Numbered from the stretch's first letter, positions 38,040-46,940 are shown. The stretch is DNA of 64,000 nucleotides from Phenylobacterium deserti (GCA_943332615.1 CALQQB010000007.1:1-64000), one strand, 5' to 3'. A program made the numbers and translations. Notes: generated by a model from the sequence alone, not told the origin.

Positions 38040-40139
38040 ATGACGAAGGCGCACGTTTCCGCCTTGGCCACGGTCGCGCTGGCGGCCCTTCTGGCAGGCT
38101 GCGCGGCGGACGGTTCCGCACCTAACGCGCTCTCGGCGGCGATGCCCACCGCGGCGGTGGAGATGGCGTCCGCGCCAATGCCCGCCACGGTGGCCAACTT
38201 CATGCTGGCCGACACCGACTACATGGGTCACGAGCTTTATCGTGAGCCGGACGCCAAGGTGATCGTGCTGATCAGCCACATGAATGGCTGCCCGATCGTG
38301 CGCAACCTGGCGCCCGCGCTGAAGGCGCTGGAGGCCAAGTACGGCCCACAGGGCGTGAAGTTCATGATGCTGAACTCCGCCATCCAGGACAGCCGCGAGG
38401 CCATCGTCGCCGAGGCCAAGGACTACGGTATCGACATTCCGATCCTCATGGACGCCAACCAACTGGTCGGCGAGCAACTCGGCGTCACGCGGACCGCCGA
38501 GTTCTTCGTGATCGATCCCAAGACCTGGAAGGTCGCCTATCGCGGCCCGCTGGACGACCGGCTGGACTACGGCACCCAGAAGGGCGCTGCCGAGCATGCG
38601 TGGGCGTCGGACGCGATCGACGCCGTGCTGGCCGGGCGTCAAGCCATGGCGGCGACTAAGCTAAGCCCCGGCTGCCTGGTCGATTTCCCTGAACGCGGCA
38701 AGGTGGCGCAGATCTCCTACTCCAAGGCGGTCGCCCCGATCCTTGAGAAGAAGTGCGCCTCCTGCCACACGGCCGGCGGCATCGGGCCCTTCGCCATGTC
38801 GAGCTACGAGATGGTCAAGGGTTTCTCGCCGATGATCCGCGAGACCATCCGCACCGACCGTATGCCGCCGTGGAACGTCGATGCGCATGTGGGCAAGTTC
38901 GCCGACGACAAGAGCCTGACGGCGACTGAGATCAAGACCATCGTCCATTGGGTCGACCAGGGCGCCCCGCGCGGAGATGGCCCTGATGTGCTGGCCGCCA
39001 ACGCCACGAAGCGCTCGGTGACCCCCTGGCCGCTTGGCAAACCCGACCTGGTCCTGGAAATTCCGAGCTACAAAATTCCCGCTTCCGGCGTTGTGGACTA
39101 TCAGCGCCCGGTCGCGGTCAACCCCTTGACCGAGGGCAAGTGGGTAAAGGCCTCGACCTATGTGGTCAGTGAGCGGCAGGCGGTGCACCACCTGCTCTCC
39201 GGCTACATCAAGGAGGCGCCGGCCGACGGCAAGGGCAACGAAAGTCGCTGGGGCGCTTCCATGGGTGGCTACGCTGTCGGCGCGGAGTCGACCCTGTGGC
39301 CCAAGAACGTCGGCACGTTCCTCCCGCCAGGCGGCGCGGTAGGTTTCCAGGCCCACTACACGCCGTTCGGCAAGGAAGTGACCAACAACGCCAAGATCGG
39401 CCTGTATTTCTACAAGGACGGCGAGAAGCCCGACTTGGTGATGCATTCCTCGATCGTGGTGGACAACACGATCAAGATTCCGGCCGGCGAGGCGCGCCAC
39501 AAGGAAACCGCCTACATCGACGTCCCGAAGGATATGCTGCTCTATTCGGCCTTCCCGCACACGCACTATCGCGGGTACGCCAGTGACCTCTGGCTGCAGA
39601 CTCCGGACGGCGCGAAGAAGCTGATCCTCGCCATGCCCCGCTACGAATTCAACTGGCAGCGTGAGTACACGTTCGCCGAGCCGCTGAAGGTCCCGGCGGG
39701 CTCGAAGCTGATCGCCCACTACTGGTACGATAACTCGAAGTCGAACCCGGCCAATCCGGATCCATCCAAGACAATCGTCTGGGGCGACCAGTCCTGGGAG
39801 GAGATGTTCTACACGGCGATCCGCTACCGTTGGACCGAAGAGACCTCCGCCAAGCTGCTCGACTACGACAGGCTGATCGACGAGACGCGGCTGTTCGGCA
39901 TGTTCGACGACAACATGAACGGCATGATCGAGAAGGCCGAGTTCAAGGGTGAACTGGGCGACAAGCTGGCTCCGTACTTTGCCCAGATGGACCAGAACAA
40001 GTCCGGCGGTGTCGAGAACGCGGAGCTGATGGCGGCCCTGAAGATGATGGGCGGCGGTCGGCGGCGCGAACAGGCGCGGCAGGCTCCGGCCGCGCCGGCG
40101 CCCAACTCGCCGGCCAAGTCGGGCGGCGGCGGTCGCTGA
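38040..40139 (+). CDS. Lipoprotein fusing redoxin, haem-binding, PHM-like copper monooxygenase and EF-hand parts
   Basis: A 699-residue envelope protein. A lipobox LLAGC (Cys21) is followed by a redoxin-like domain (about 55–200) with one cysteine in HMNGCPIVRN (Cys84). A CASCH haem c motif (Cys239, Cys242, His243) opens a cytochrome-like segment with Met275 as possible axial ligand. Then comes a copper type II monooxygenase-like region: HH (383/384) and His439 fit the CuH site of PHM, HTH (507/509) and Met589 the CuM site. Two EF-hand loops (623–634, 651–662) end it. Oxidation of an unknown substrate with electrons through the haem is inferred. Confidence 0.8.
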   Translation: MTKAHVSALATVALAALLAGCAADGSAPNALSAAMPTAAVEMASAPMPATVANFMLADTDYMGHELYREPDAKVIVLISHMNGCPIVRNLAPALKALEAKYGPQGVKFMMLNSAIQDSREAIVAEAKDYGIDIPILMDANQLVGEQLGVTRTAEFFVIDPKTWKVAYRGPLDDRLDYGTQKGAAEHAWASDAIDAVLAGRQAMAATKLSPGCLVDFPERGKVAQISYSKAVAPILEKKCASCHTAGGIGPFAMSSYEMVKGFSPMIRETIRTDRMPPWNVDAHVGKFADDKSLTATEIKTIVHWVDQGAPRGDGPDVLAANATKRSVTPWPLGKPDLVLEIPSYKIPASGVVDYQRPVAVNPLTEGKWVKASTYVVSERQAVHHLLSGYIKEAPADGKGNESRWGASMGGYAVGAESTLWPKNVGTFLPPGGAVGFQAHYTPFGKEVTNNAKIGLYFYKDGEKPDLVMHSSIVVDNTIKIPAGEARHKETAYIDVPKDMLLYSAFPHTHYRGYASDLWLQTPDGAKKLILAMPRYEFNWQREYTFAEPLKVPAGSKLIAHYWYDNSKSNPANPDPSKTIVWGDQSWEEMFYTAIRYRWTEETSAKLLDYDRLIDETRLFGMFDDNMNGMIEKAEFKGELGDKLAPYFAQMDQNKSGGVENAELMAALKMMGGGRRREQARQAPAAPAPNSPAKSGGGGR

Positions 40140-40194
40140 CGTGAGGATTATGCGAACACAGGTCCGCATAAGAAAGACATAGAACCAAGGGTTT

Positions 40195-40226
40195 AGGGCG
40201 TTCCGCGAGGGACGCCCTAGCTTTTT
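40195..40226 (+). terminator. Intrinsic terminator after the fusion lipoprotein gene
   Basis: AGGGCGT (40195–40201) pairs with ACGCCCT (40212–40218) over a 10-base loop, then AGC and TTTTT. It separates the gene from the downstream dehydrogenase. Confidence 0.8.
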
Positions 40227-40266
40227 GGGCACAGGCTCAGGTAGGTTCCCCGGCAGGGAGACATCG

Positions 40267-41265
40267 ATGCGCCTGCTGATCCACGAGACGTCCTACCGCC
40301 GCAACCAGGCGGGCATCGATGTCCATGGCGCGGCGGTGGTTCCGCTGCTGCTCAACGATCTGGGCGAGGTGCGGCTGGATGGGGTCGTCATCACGCCCGA
40401 GGCGGCGGCGCCCGACGCGGCGTGGGCCAACACCGACATCTTCTTCGGCGGCGGCAACCGCGCCTTCTGGTCGGCCGTCATGAAGTCGCCGGCCCTGACG
40501 TGGGTGCAGAGCGGCGCGGCCGGCTTCGACAACCCGATCTTCGGCCAGGTGATCCAGAAGGGCGCCAAGCTGACCACCAGCCACGGCCAGGCGGTGGGGA
40601 TGGCCGACTATGTGCTGTGGGGCGTGCTGGACCACCTGCAGAACGGTCCGCAGCGCCGCGCCGCTCAGGCCGCGGGCGAATGGACCCGCAGCCAGTTCCG
40701 AGAGATCGCCGGCTCCAACTGGACCATCGTCGGCTTCGGCGCGATCGGCCGGGGCGTGGCGCTGCGGGCGGCCGCGTTTGGAGCGCATGTCACCGGCGTG
40801 CGGCGCAGCGCCAGGCCGGACCCCGTCGCCGAGCGGATGGCGACCCTGGCCGAACTGCCAGGCCTGTTGCCAACCACCGACGTCCTGGTGTTGTGTGCGC
40901 CGCTGACCGCTGAGACCCGCCATATCGCCAATGCCGACGCCTTCTCGCGGATGAAGCCTGGCTCGGTGCTGGTCAACGTTGGCCGTGGTCCGCTGGTGGA
41001 CGAACCGGCGCTGCTGGCCGCCCTCGACCGTGACGCGCCGGCGCACGCGGTGCTGGACGTCTTTGCGATCGAGCCTCTGCCGTCTGAGAGCCCGTTTTGG
41101 GCCCACCCGAAGGTGACCCTGACCCCGCACTCGTCCGGCGTGAGCGTCGGCAACGCCGCCCGCAACGACGCCCTCTTTCTGGAAAACCTCCGCCGCTTCG
41201 TGGCGGGCGAACCGCTGGAGCATGAGGCGACGGCTGCGGACGTACTGGCCGGGGCCTTGTCCTGA
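40267..41265 (+). CDS. D-2-hydroxyacid dehydrogenase family protein
   Basis: An NAD(P)-dependent oxidoreductase of 332 aa. The dinucleotide motif is WTIVGFGAIGRGVA; LVNVGRGPLVDEPALLAAL carries the catalytic Arg region, the Asp/Glu follows in VFAIEPLP, and TPHSSG provides the catalytic His. The unusual N-terminal half (FFGGGNRAFW, WVQSGAAGFDN) suggests the glyoxylate/hydroxypyruvate-reductase-like group; the substrate cannot be told. GGGAG precedes the ATG. It converges on the TetR gene. Confidence 0.9.
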   Translation: MRLLIHETSYRRNQAGIDVHGAAVVPLLLNDLGEVRLDGVVITPEAAAPDAAWANTDIFFGGGNRAFWSAVMKSPALTWVQSGAAGFDNPIFGQVIQKGAKLTTSHGQAVGMADYVLWGVLDHLQNGPQRRAAQAAGEWTRSQFREIAGSNWTIVGFGAIGRGVALRAAAFGAHVTGVRRSARPDPVAERMATLAELPGLLPTTDVLVLCAPLTAETRHIANADAFSRMKPGSVLVNVGRGPLVDEPALLAALDRDAPAHAVLDVFAIEPLPSESPFWAHPKVTLTPHSSGVSVGNAARNDALFLENLRRFVAGEPLEHEATAADVLAGALS

Positions 41266-41283
41266 CCCTTCAGGTGAGTTCGC

Positions 41284-41922
41284 TCAGTCCTCCCAGAGAC
41301 CGTCACGGCCGCTGCGGCGGTTGAGCATGCGGACGGCGCGCTTGATGACGGCCAGCAGGCGTTCGCGGCGGGCGGTCTCGTCGTAGGTCATCGCGCCCTT
41401 GGCCAGGCCCTCCAGCAGGAAGCGCCCCAGATCGCGGCTGGTCTGGAAGCGCGGGCCGTCGCCCGCCTGGATCATCGCGCCTAGACGGTCGCCGCCGATC
41501 TGGGCGTGATCGAAGGCGTTGCGGGCGGCCTCCAGCCGCTGGCGGAGCATGGCGTCGGTGCGCGCGGCGGCCTCCAGTTCGGCGAAGGCGACGAACGGCG
41601 GCTCATGCAGCAGGGACCAATAGACGTCGATGGCGTGTTCGGTGGCGTCGATACCAGCCGGCGTTGGCGCTGAGGCCGCCTGTTCGAACAGCCGCGCGCG
41701 CTGCAACTGGATATGGGCCACCGCCGCCTCCAACAGCTCCTCGCGGGTGGCGAAGTGATAGAGCATGGCGCCGCGGGTCAGGTTCGACGCGTCGGCGATC
41801 ACGGCGTTGCTGGCGCCATGATAGCCGATCTGGGCGAACAGCCGCATCGCGGCATCGAGAATGCGCGCGCGGGTGCGCAGCGACTTCGGCGTCGCCTTGG
41901 CCGGATAGGTTCGGGCGTCCAT
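41284..41922 (-). CDS. TetR family transcriptional regulator
   Basis: A 212-residue repressor-type protein. The N-terminal HTH reads RTRARILDAAMRLFAQIGYHGASNAVIADASNLTRGAMLYHFATREELLE, a standard TetR_N. The C-terminal ligand domain is helical with no recognisable ligand. The ATG of MDARTYPAK is chosen. It is divergent from a second TetR-type gene across 208 bases holding a perfect palindrome, so it may control that gene, itself, or both. Confidence 0.92.
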   Translation of the reverse strand: MDARTYPAKATPKSLRTRARILDAAMRLFAQIGYHGASNAVIADASNLTRGAMLYHFATREELLEAAVAHIQLQRARLFEQAASAPTPAGIDATEHAIDVYWSLLHEPPFVAFAELEAAARTDAMLRQRLEAARNAFDHAQIGGDRLGAMIQAGDGPRFQTSRDLGRFLLEGLAKGAMTYDETARRERLLAVIKRAVRMLNRRSGRDGLWED

Positions 41923-42093
41923 CGGACCCAATGCTCGGCGACCTGGGGAGGGCCTGCTCTGGCGCAATCCCTAGTCAGACCAGGGACCGCCCGCCACAGG
42001 TTACGACGCCGCAGGCGCTTAGGACGCGGAGTTGTTCGCCGATTGGGCGCCCGCGCACACGATTGTGACGCTTTGGCGTAACGTGGGCGTCCG

Positions 42094-42130
42094 TTGACTT
42101 GGCGTTCGAACTCATGACAGTGCGACTGTC
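42094..42130 (+). promoter_or_regulatory. Possible leaderless promoter of the TetR–glycosyltransferase gene
   Basis: TTGACT at 42094–42099 is a good -35. The -10 position 17 bases on (ACAGTG) is poor and lies inside the operator palindrome; transcription would begin at or next to the ATG, giving a leaderless mRNA. Confidence 0.35.
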
Positions 42131-42133
42131 ATG
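42113..42133. promoter_or_regulatory. Perfect palindromic operator over the start codon
   Basis: CATGACAGT and ACTGTCATG are perfect inverted 9-mers with a GCG spacer. The right arm ends in the ATG of the TetR–glycosyltransferase gene. A TGACAGT-type inverted repeat is a usual TetR-family operator form. Confidence 0.65.
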
Positions 42134-43537
42134 AAAACCGCCCTGCCGAATCTTCGTGAACGCCAGCGGGAGGAGACCCGCACCCAGATCTTGCGCGCCG
42201 TCGGCCGCCAGCTGGAGAAGGGCACGCTCGAGGACCTCAACTTCGCCGAGGTCGCCCAGGACGCAGGGGTCGGCGAGCGCACGGTCTATCGCCACTTCCC
42301 CACCAAGGACGCGCTACTGGGCGCCTTCTGGGCCTGGATGCAGTCCCAGGCGTTTGGCCAGGCTGAAAAGCCCAAGCCGCCGCGCACCGACCGGCGCCTG
42401 CGCGAAGCGATCACCGCATCCCGCGACCCGCTGCGGCCGATGCGCATCCTGATCGCCACCGACGCCTGGGAGCCGCAGGTGAACGGGGTGGTGCGCACCC
42501 TGACCCGGGTGGTCAGCGAGTTGGAGGAGATCGGCCACACGGTAGAGGTGATCCATCCGGGCCAGTTCAAGACCTTCCCCCTCCCCACCTACGCCGAGAT
42601 CAAGGTGGCCATCGGGGTCTACGAGCCGGTGCAGGACCTGTTCAAAGCCTTCGAGCCCGAGGCCATCCACATCGCCACCGAGGGCCCAATAGGCCTGGCG
42701 GCGCGGCGCATCTGCGTGGAGTGGAAGCTGCCCTTCACCACCAGCTATCACACCCGTTTCCCGGAGTATGTTTCGGCCCGGCTGCCGCTGCCGCTGGCCG
42801 CCGGCTACGCCTACATGAAGTGGTTCCACAAACCCTCGGGCCGGATGATGGTGGCGACGCCCACCATGCGCAAAGAGCTCAGCGGCCACGGCTTCACCAA
42901 CATCTCCGAGTGGTCGCGTGGGGTAGACACCGACCAGTTCCATCCCCGTCGGGACGACGAGCCGGACATCTTCGAAGGGCTGGCCCGGCCGATCTTCCTC
43001 AATGTGGGCCGGGTGGCGGTGGAGAAGAACATCGAGGCCTTCGTGGCCCTCGACCTGCCGGGCACAAAAGTCGTCGTGGGGCCGGGGCCCCAGCTTGAGG
43101 AATTAAAGGTCAAATACCCCAAGGTGGTGTTCAAGGGCCCCAAGTCCGGCGAGGAGCTGGCGGCGCATTACGCCTGCGCCGACGTGTTCGTCTTCCCCTC
43201 GCTCACCGATACCTTCGGCCTGGTGATTCTGGAGGCGATGGCGGCGGGGACGCCGGTGGCGGCCTATCCGGCGCCGGGGCCGATCGACCTGATCCCCGGT
43301 TCGGGCGCCGGGGTGCTGGCGCTCACCGCCACGGAGGGGCTGCGCGAGGCCTGTCTGCAGTGCCTTGATCTGGATCGCGCCCGGGTGCGGGCGTTTGCCG
43401 AGACGTTCTCGTGGCGGGCCTGCGCCGAGGACTTCGTGAAGAATCTGCAGCCCTATCCGGAGGCCGAGAAGACCCGGTTCTGGCGCCGGCTGCGCCGGCT
43501 GGCCCGGGTTCGCCGTCGCCGGACCGAGGTCGCCTGA
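42131..43537 (+). CDS. In-frame fusion of a TetR HTH domain to a family-4 glycosyltransferase
   Basis: A single open frame of 468 codons. Residues 1–103 are a truncated TetR protein: the HTH (ETRTQILRAVGRQL… VAQDAGVGERTVYRHFPTKDALLGAF) is intact, but the ligand-binding domain is missing. From Met104 a complete GT4 enzyme follows: MRILIATDAWEPQVNGVVRT, FTTSYHTRFPEY, FLNVGRVAVEKNIEAF and the D/E-x7-E donor motif SLTDTFGLVILEAMA (Asp360, Glu368), like mannosyltransferases that use GDP-mannose. ATG 42440 could start the enzyme alone, but no Shine-Dalgarno precedes it. Confidence 0.8.
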   Translation: MKTALPNLRERQREETRTQILRAVGRQLEKGTLEDLNFAEVAQDAGVGERTVYRHFPTKDALLGAFWAWMQSQAFGQAEKPKPPRTDRRLREAITASRDPLRPMRILIATDAWEPQVNGVVRTLTRVVSELEEIGHTVEVIHPGQFKTFPLPTYAEIKVAIGVYEPVQDLFKAFEPEAIHIATEGPIGLAARRICVEWKLPFTTSYHTRFPEYVSARLPLPLAAGYAYMKWFHKPSGRMMVATPTMRKELSGHGFTNISEWSRGVDTDQFHPRRDDEPDIFEGLARPIFLNVGRVAVEKNIEAFVALDLPGTKVVVGPGPQLEELKVKYPKVVFKGPKSGEELAAHYACADVFVFPSLTDTFGLVILEAMAAGTPVAAYPAPGPIDLIPGSGAGVLALTATEGLREACLQCLDLDRARVRAFAETFSWRACAEDFVKNLQPYPEAEKTRFWRRLRRLARVRRRRTEVA

Positions 43538-43646
43538 TCCAGATGTATGACACTTTCATGACGATGCCCTTGTGACGCATCGCGACCGCGCGTAGAGCAC
43601 TGTATGGTCGCGAAGATGACCCCTGGGGAGCTTCGAAACACCGCCG

Positions 43647-44093
43647 ATGGGCAGGAAGAGTGACCGACTGCGCCCGGAGCCGGATCGGGAACCCCGTACC
43701 CAGTATGCCGCCCTGCCCTGGCGCAAGGCCGACAATGGCCCGCAGGTGCTGCTCATCACGTCGCGCGAAACCCGCCGCTGGGTGATCCCCAAGGGGTGGC
43801 CGATGAAGGATATGGACCCCGGTCCCTGCGCCGCCCAGGAGGCCTTCGAGGAAGCCGGCGTCATCGGCCCCACCAAGCGCAAGAGCCTCGGCGCCTACCA
43901 CTACGACAAGCGCCTGCGCTCTGGCCGCCTGCAGCACGTCCGCGTGCTGGTCTATCCGCTGGAGGTGCGGGAGGAGCGCGACATCTGGCCCGAGATGGCC
44001 CAGCGCGACCGAAACTGGACCACCCCCGGCGAGGCCGCGGGCCTAGTAGAGGAGCCCGAGCTGAAGGCGCTGCTGGCGAAATTCAAGGGCTGA
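43647..44093 (+). CDS. Nudix hydrolase
   Basis: A 148-residue Nudix-fold protein. The box is GWPMKDMDPGPCAAQEAFEEAGV: the metal-binding EE pair and flanking Gly are kept, but the first Glu of the consensus is Met and the Arg is Gln. The subfamily with RRWVIPKGWPMK resembles small phosphohydrolases of dinucleoside or inositol phosphates; the substrate is not known. The gene follows the fusion glycosyltransferase by 109 bases. Confidence 0.88.
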   Translation: MGRKSDRLRPEPDREPRTQYAALPWRKADNGPQVLLITSRETRRWVIPKGWPMKDMDPGPCAAQEAFEEAGVIGPTKRKSLGAYHYDKRLRSGRLQHVRVLVYPLEVREERDIWPEMAQRDRNWTTPGEAAGLVEEPELKALLAKFKG

Positions 44094-44210
44094 CGCGCCC
44101 TTCTCAACCGAGGAAGAGGGTCCCGACCGCGCTCGCCGTGCGTTTGGTTCATCGGGCGGTCATCAGATGCGCCGTGATATGGTCTCACCGTCAGGCTAGT
44201 TTTTGGGTCC

Positions 44211-44723
44211 ATGATGTTCCGAGCCTTCCTCATCGCCGCCGTCGCCCTGTCGATCGGCGGCTGCGCCACCGTGCAGAAGCTGCCCGCCGCCGGCGACGTG
44301 CATGCGCTGCTGATTTCCATCCGCGACGAGGATGAAGCGACCTTCGACAGCCTGGTGGATCGCAAGGCCCTGAATCGTGAGATTTCGGCGCGGCTGCTCG
44401 CCCAAGCCGGCCGGCAGAAGGATCAGCGGGTCTCGGCGCTGGCCGCCCTGCTGGGCCCCAGCATTGCCCAGATGGCCGGCGACGCCATCGTCCGGCCGCG
44501 GGTGTTCAAGGCGGTCGCCGAGTACTACGGCTACTCGCCCGCCACCAAGATCCCCAACGCGCTGGTCATCTCCCAGGCCCTGCGGCAGCTGCCGGACGGC
44601 CGCATCTGCGCGATCACCAAGCAGGACGGCCCCTGCCTGCTGAACTTCACCAAGGCTGAGGACGGGCGCTGGAAGCTTTCGGGCTTCGAGGGCGACCTTT
44701 CCATGCTGCGCCTGAAGCGCTGA
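44211..44723 (+). CDS. DUF2939-like lipoprotein
   Basis: A 170-residue exported protein. FRAFLIAAVALSIGGC is a lipoprotein signal (Cys18). The body opens VHALLISIRDEDEATFDSLVDRKAL and continues with a helical region and a C-terminal ICAITKQDGPCLLNFTK strand pair, the pattern of DUF2939 proteins. Function unknown. Two adjacent ATGs are possible starts. It reads towards the hydrolase gene 64 bases downstream. Confidence 0.75.
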   Translation: MMFRAFLIAAVALSIGGCATVQKLPAAGDVHALLISIRDEDEATFDSLVDRKALNREISARLLAQAGRQKDQRVSALAALLGPSIAQMAGDAIVRPRVFKAVAEYYGYSPATKIPNALVISQALRQLPDGRICAITKQDGPCLLNFTKAEDGRWKLSGFEGDLSMLRLKR

Positions 44724-44787
44724 TGGCCTCCCGAGATAGACAGGCGCTCGACGCACCCTAAGCTCGGCGTCGGTGATGGGGGACGGC

Positions 44788-45582
44788 ATGGGATACGAGA
44801 CCGCGCTCGCGGCCTATTCGAAATTCGATTTCACGGACGGTGGGCGGACCTATCCCGTCTATCGGCGCGGCTCCGGCCCGGCCGTGATCATCATGCACGA
44901 GATGCCGGGGCTGCATCCGCTGGTGGTGCGGTTCGCCGACCGGGTGGTCGAGGCCGGGATGACCGCCTTATGTCCCAGCTTTTTCGGCACGCCCGGCAAG
45001 CCCGCCGGCCGGGCCTATGCCCTGACGACGGCGCTGGGCGTGCTGTGCATGCGCCGCGAGTTCTTCGTCTGGCGCGGCGACCGCTCGAGCCCGGTGGTGG
45101 ATTGGCTGCGCGCGCTCAGTCGCCACGCCCATGCTGACTGCGGCGGCAAGGGCGTGGGGGCGGTCGGCATGTGCTTCACCGGAAACTTTGCCCTGGCGAT
45201 GATGACCGACCCGTCTGTGGTGGCGCCGGTGCTGAGTCAGCCGTCCCTGCCGATCACCCGCAACAAGGCTTCGCGGGAAGCCGAGATCGGCATGTCGCCG
45301 AACGAGATCGCGTGTGTCCGCGATCGGATGAAGGCTGAGGACCTCACGGTGATGGGCCTGCGCTTCAAGAGCGACGTGCTGGTTCCCGACGCCCGGTTCG
45401 AGACCTACCGCCGCGAGTTCGGCGACCGCTTCGAGGCCATCGAGCTGGAAGACGAGGACGCCAAGCCGGCGTTCATCCCGCCCCACTCGGTGCTGACCCT
45501 GCACCTGAAGGAGGAAGGGCCCTCCAAGGCCGCCGAGCAGCGAGTGCTGCAGTTCTTCCGGGAGCGAACGGGCGCTGCATAA
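44788..45582 (+). CDS. Dienelactone hydrolase family protein
   Basis: An alpha/beta hydrolase of 264 aa. The nucleophile elbow is GMCFTGNFA (Cys129), with cysteine instead of serine as in true dienelactone hydrolases, and HEMPG (Glu38) matches the conserved Glu that activates it. The acid and His near the C-terminus (PDARFETYRREFGDRF, PPHSVLTLHLK) are plausible. The substrate is unknown. GGGGGA before this ATG favours it over a GTG at 44773 and ATG at 44776. Confidence 0.85.
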   Translation: MGYETALAAYSKFDFTDGGRTYPVYRRGSGPAVIIMHEMPGLHPLVVRFADRVVEAGMTALCPSFFGTPGKPAGRAYALTTALGVLCMRREFFVWRGDRSSPVVDWLRALSRHAHADCGGKGVGAVGMCFTGNFALAMMTDPSVVAPVLSQPSLPITRNKASREAEIGMSPNEIACVRDRMKAEDLTVMGLRFKSDVLVPDARFETYRREFGDRFEAIELEDEDAKPAFIPPHSVLTLHLKEEGPSKAAEQRVLQFFRERTGAA

Positions 45583-45603
45583 TCCACGCCGGCGCCTCGC
45601 GCA

Positions 45604-46056
45604 TCATCCCGGCTGGGAGAGCCGCAGGTAGAGGATCGGCTGGGCCCAGGTGACGCGGCCCTTGGGCCGGCGCGTCCCGATGCGCTCGGCGCCCATGCGC
45701 CGGTAGAACCCCTCGGCCGGCGGGTTGGCGATGATCTTCACGGCGTCGATGGCCGCGGCGCTGGCCTGGTCGGCCATGTGCTGGAAAAGCCGCGCGCCGA
45801 GGCCGGTTCCTTGCGTCGCCTCGTCCACAAACATCAGGTCCAGCTCGGGCTCGCCCTCGGTGATCAGGCTGTAGAAGCCGAGCGGCCGACCTGCGGCCTC
45901 GGCGAGGAAGCAGATGTCGCGGTCGAATTGATCGGGCGTCATCGCATAGCCTTCCAGCATGGGGGCGTAGTCGCCCCGGTAGGCGCTGACACCGCGCATG
46001 AGCGCATCCAGCGCCGGCAGGTCCGCCACTGTCGCCCGCCGGATCGTTTCACTCAT
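45604..46056 (-). CDS. GNAT family N-acetyltransferase
   Basis: A 150-residue acetyltransferase. MSETIRRATVADLPALDALM is the usual first strand/helix; LDLMFVDEATQGTGLGARLFQHM is the acetyl-CoA-binding motif A, and NPPAEGFYRRMGAERIG is motif B. The acceptor is unknown. Its start overlaps the rfbD stop (ATGA), so the pair is co-translated; it converges on the dienelactone hydrolase gene. Confidence 0.9.
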   Translation of the reverse strand: MSETIRRATVADLPALDALMRGVSAYRGDYAPMLEGYAMTPDQFDRDICFLAEAAGRPLGFYSLITEGEPELDLMFVDEATQGTGLGARLFQHMADQASAAAIDAVKIIANPPAEGFYRRMGAERIGTRRPKGRVTWAQPILYLRLSQPG

Positions 46057-46940
46057 GTCAGGGTCTTCAGCTCGGCGACTATCTCGCCCAGCGCCTCTGA
46101 CCAGGGTCGGGGCGTGACGCCAAACACGCGCTGAAGCTTACCGAGGTCCATGGTCGCGTGCAGAGGCCTCTGGGCCGGCGTGACGTACTCCGCGGTGGTC
46201 TGGGCCCCGACCTCAGGCGCTTTGTCGCCTAGCGCCTCGGCGAAGATCGCCTGGGCGAAGCCGCGCCAGGTGACCTCGCCGGAATTGGCGAAGTGCACGA
46301 CCCCAAACGCCGGGTCACCCGCCAGGGCCGCCGCCAACCTTGGCGCCTGGGTGAGGATGAAGCCAGCCAGGTCGGCCGCCGAGGTGGGGCGGCCCTTCTG
46401 GTCATCGACCACCTTCAGCGGGTTCCCGGCCGCGGCGACCCGCAGCATGGTCTTGATGAAGTTCTTGCCGTGCGCCGAGACCACCCAGGAGGTGCGGATG
46501 TTGAGCGCGCGGGGGTTGGCCGCCGCCACCGTCCTCTCGCCCGCCAATTTGGTCGCGCCATAGACGTTCAGCGGGCGGGTGGTCGCGTCCTCGGCGTAGG
46601 GCGCCCCTCCGTCGCCGGCGAACACATAGTCGGTGGAGATGTTCACCACCGCCGCCCGGACCTGCGCCGCCGCCGCTGCGATCGCGCCCGGCGCCTCGGC
46701 GTTGATGCTGTGCGCCAGGTCCCGCTGGCTCTCTGCCTGATCCACGGCGGTATAGGCCGCGGCGATCACCACCAGGTCCGGCCGCGCCTCGGCGACGGCC
46801 CGGGCGGCGGCGGCCGGATCGGCGAGATCACAGTCGGCGCGGCTGAGCGCGGTGAGGGCCACATCGTGGGCGGGGGCCTGGCGCAGGAGCTCCGTGGCGA
46901 GCTGGCCGGTGGTCCCGAACTGGAGAATCCGTAACGTCAT
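46053..46940 (-). CDS. rfbD: dTDP-4-dehydrorhamnose reductase (RmlD type)
   Basis: An extended SDR of 295 aa that makes dTDP-L-rhamnose by NAD(P)H reduction. The Rossmann motif is FGTTGQLATELL; STDYVFAGDGGAPYAEDATTRPLNVYGATKLAGE carries the catalytic Thr/Tyr/Lys set of RmlD. The other rml genes (A, B, C) are not adjacent, so the reductase may serve rhamnose or another deoxysugar. It is upstream of and coupled to the acetyltransferase. Confidence 0.9.
   Translation of the reverse strand: MTLRILQFGTTGQLATELLRQAPAHDVALTALSRADCDLADPAAAARAVAEARPDLVVIAAAYTAVDQAESQRDLAHSINAEAPGAIAAAAAQVRAAVVNISTDYVFAGDGGAPYAEDATTRPLNVYGATKLAGERTVAAANPRALNIRTSWVVSAHGKNFIKTMLRVAAAGNPLKVVDDQKGRPTSAADLAGFILTQAPRLAAALAGDPAFGVVHFANSGEVTWRGFAQAIFAEALGDKAPEVGAQTTAEYVTPAQRPLHATMDLGKLQRVFGVTPRPWSEALGEIVAELKTLT

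Noticed and set aside
41284..43537. Sequencing error joining separate TetR and glycosyltransferase genes
   Set aside because: Not excluded, but the frame is open with no stop and the truncated TetR lacks its C-terminal domain in every frame nearby, so a simple one-base error does not restore two complete genes.
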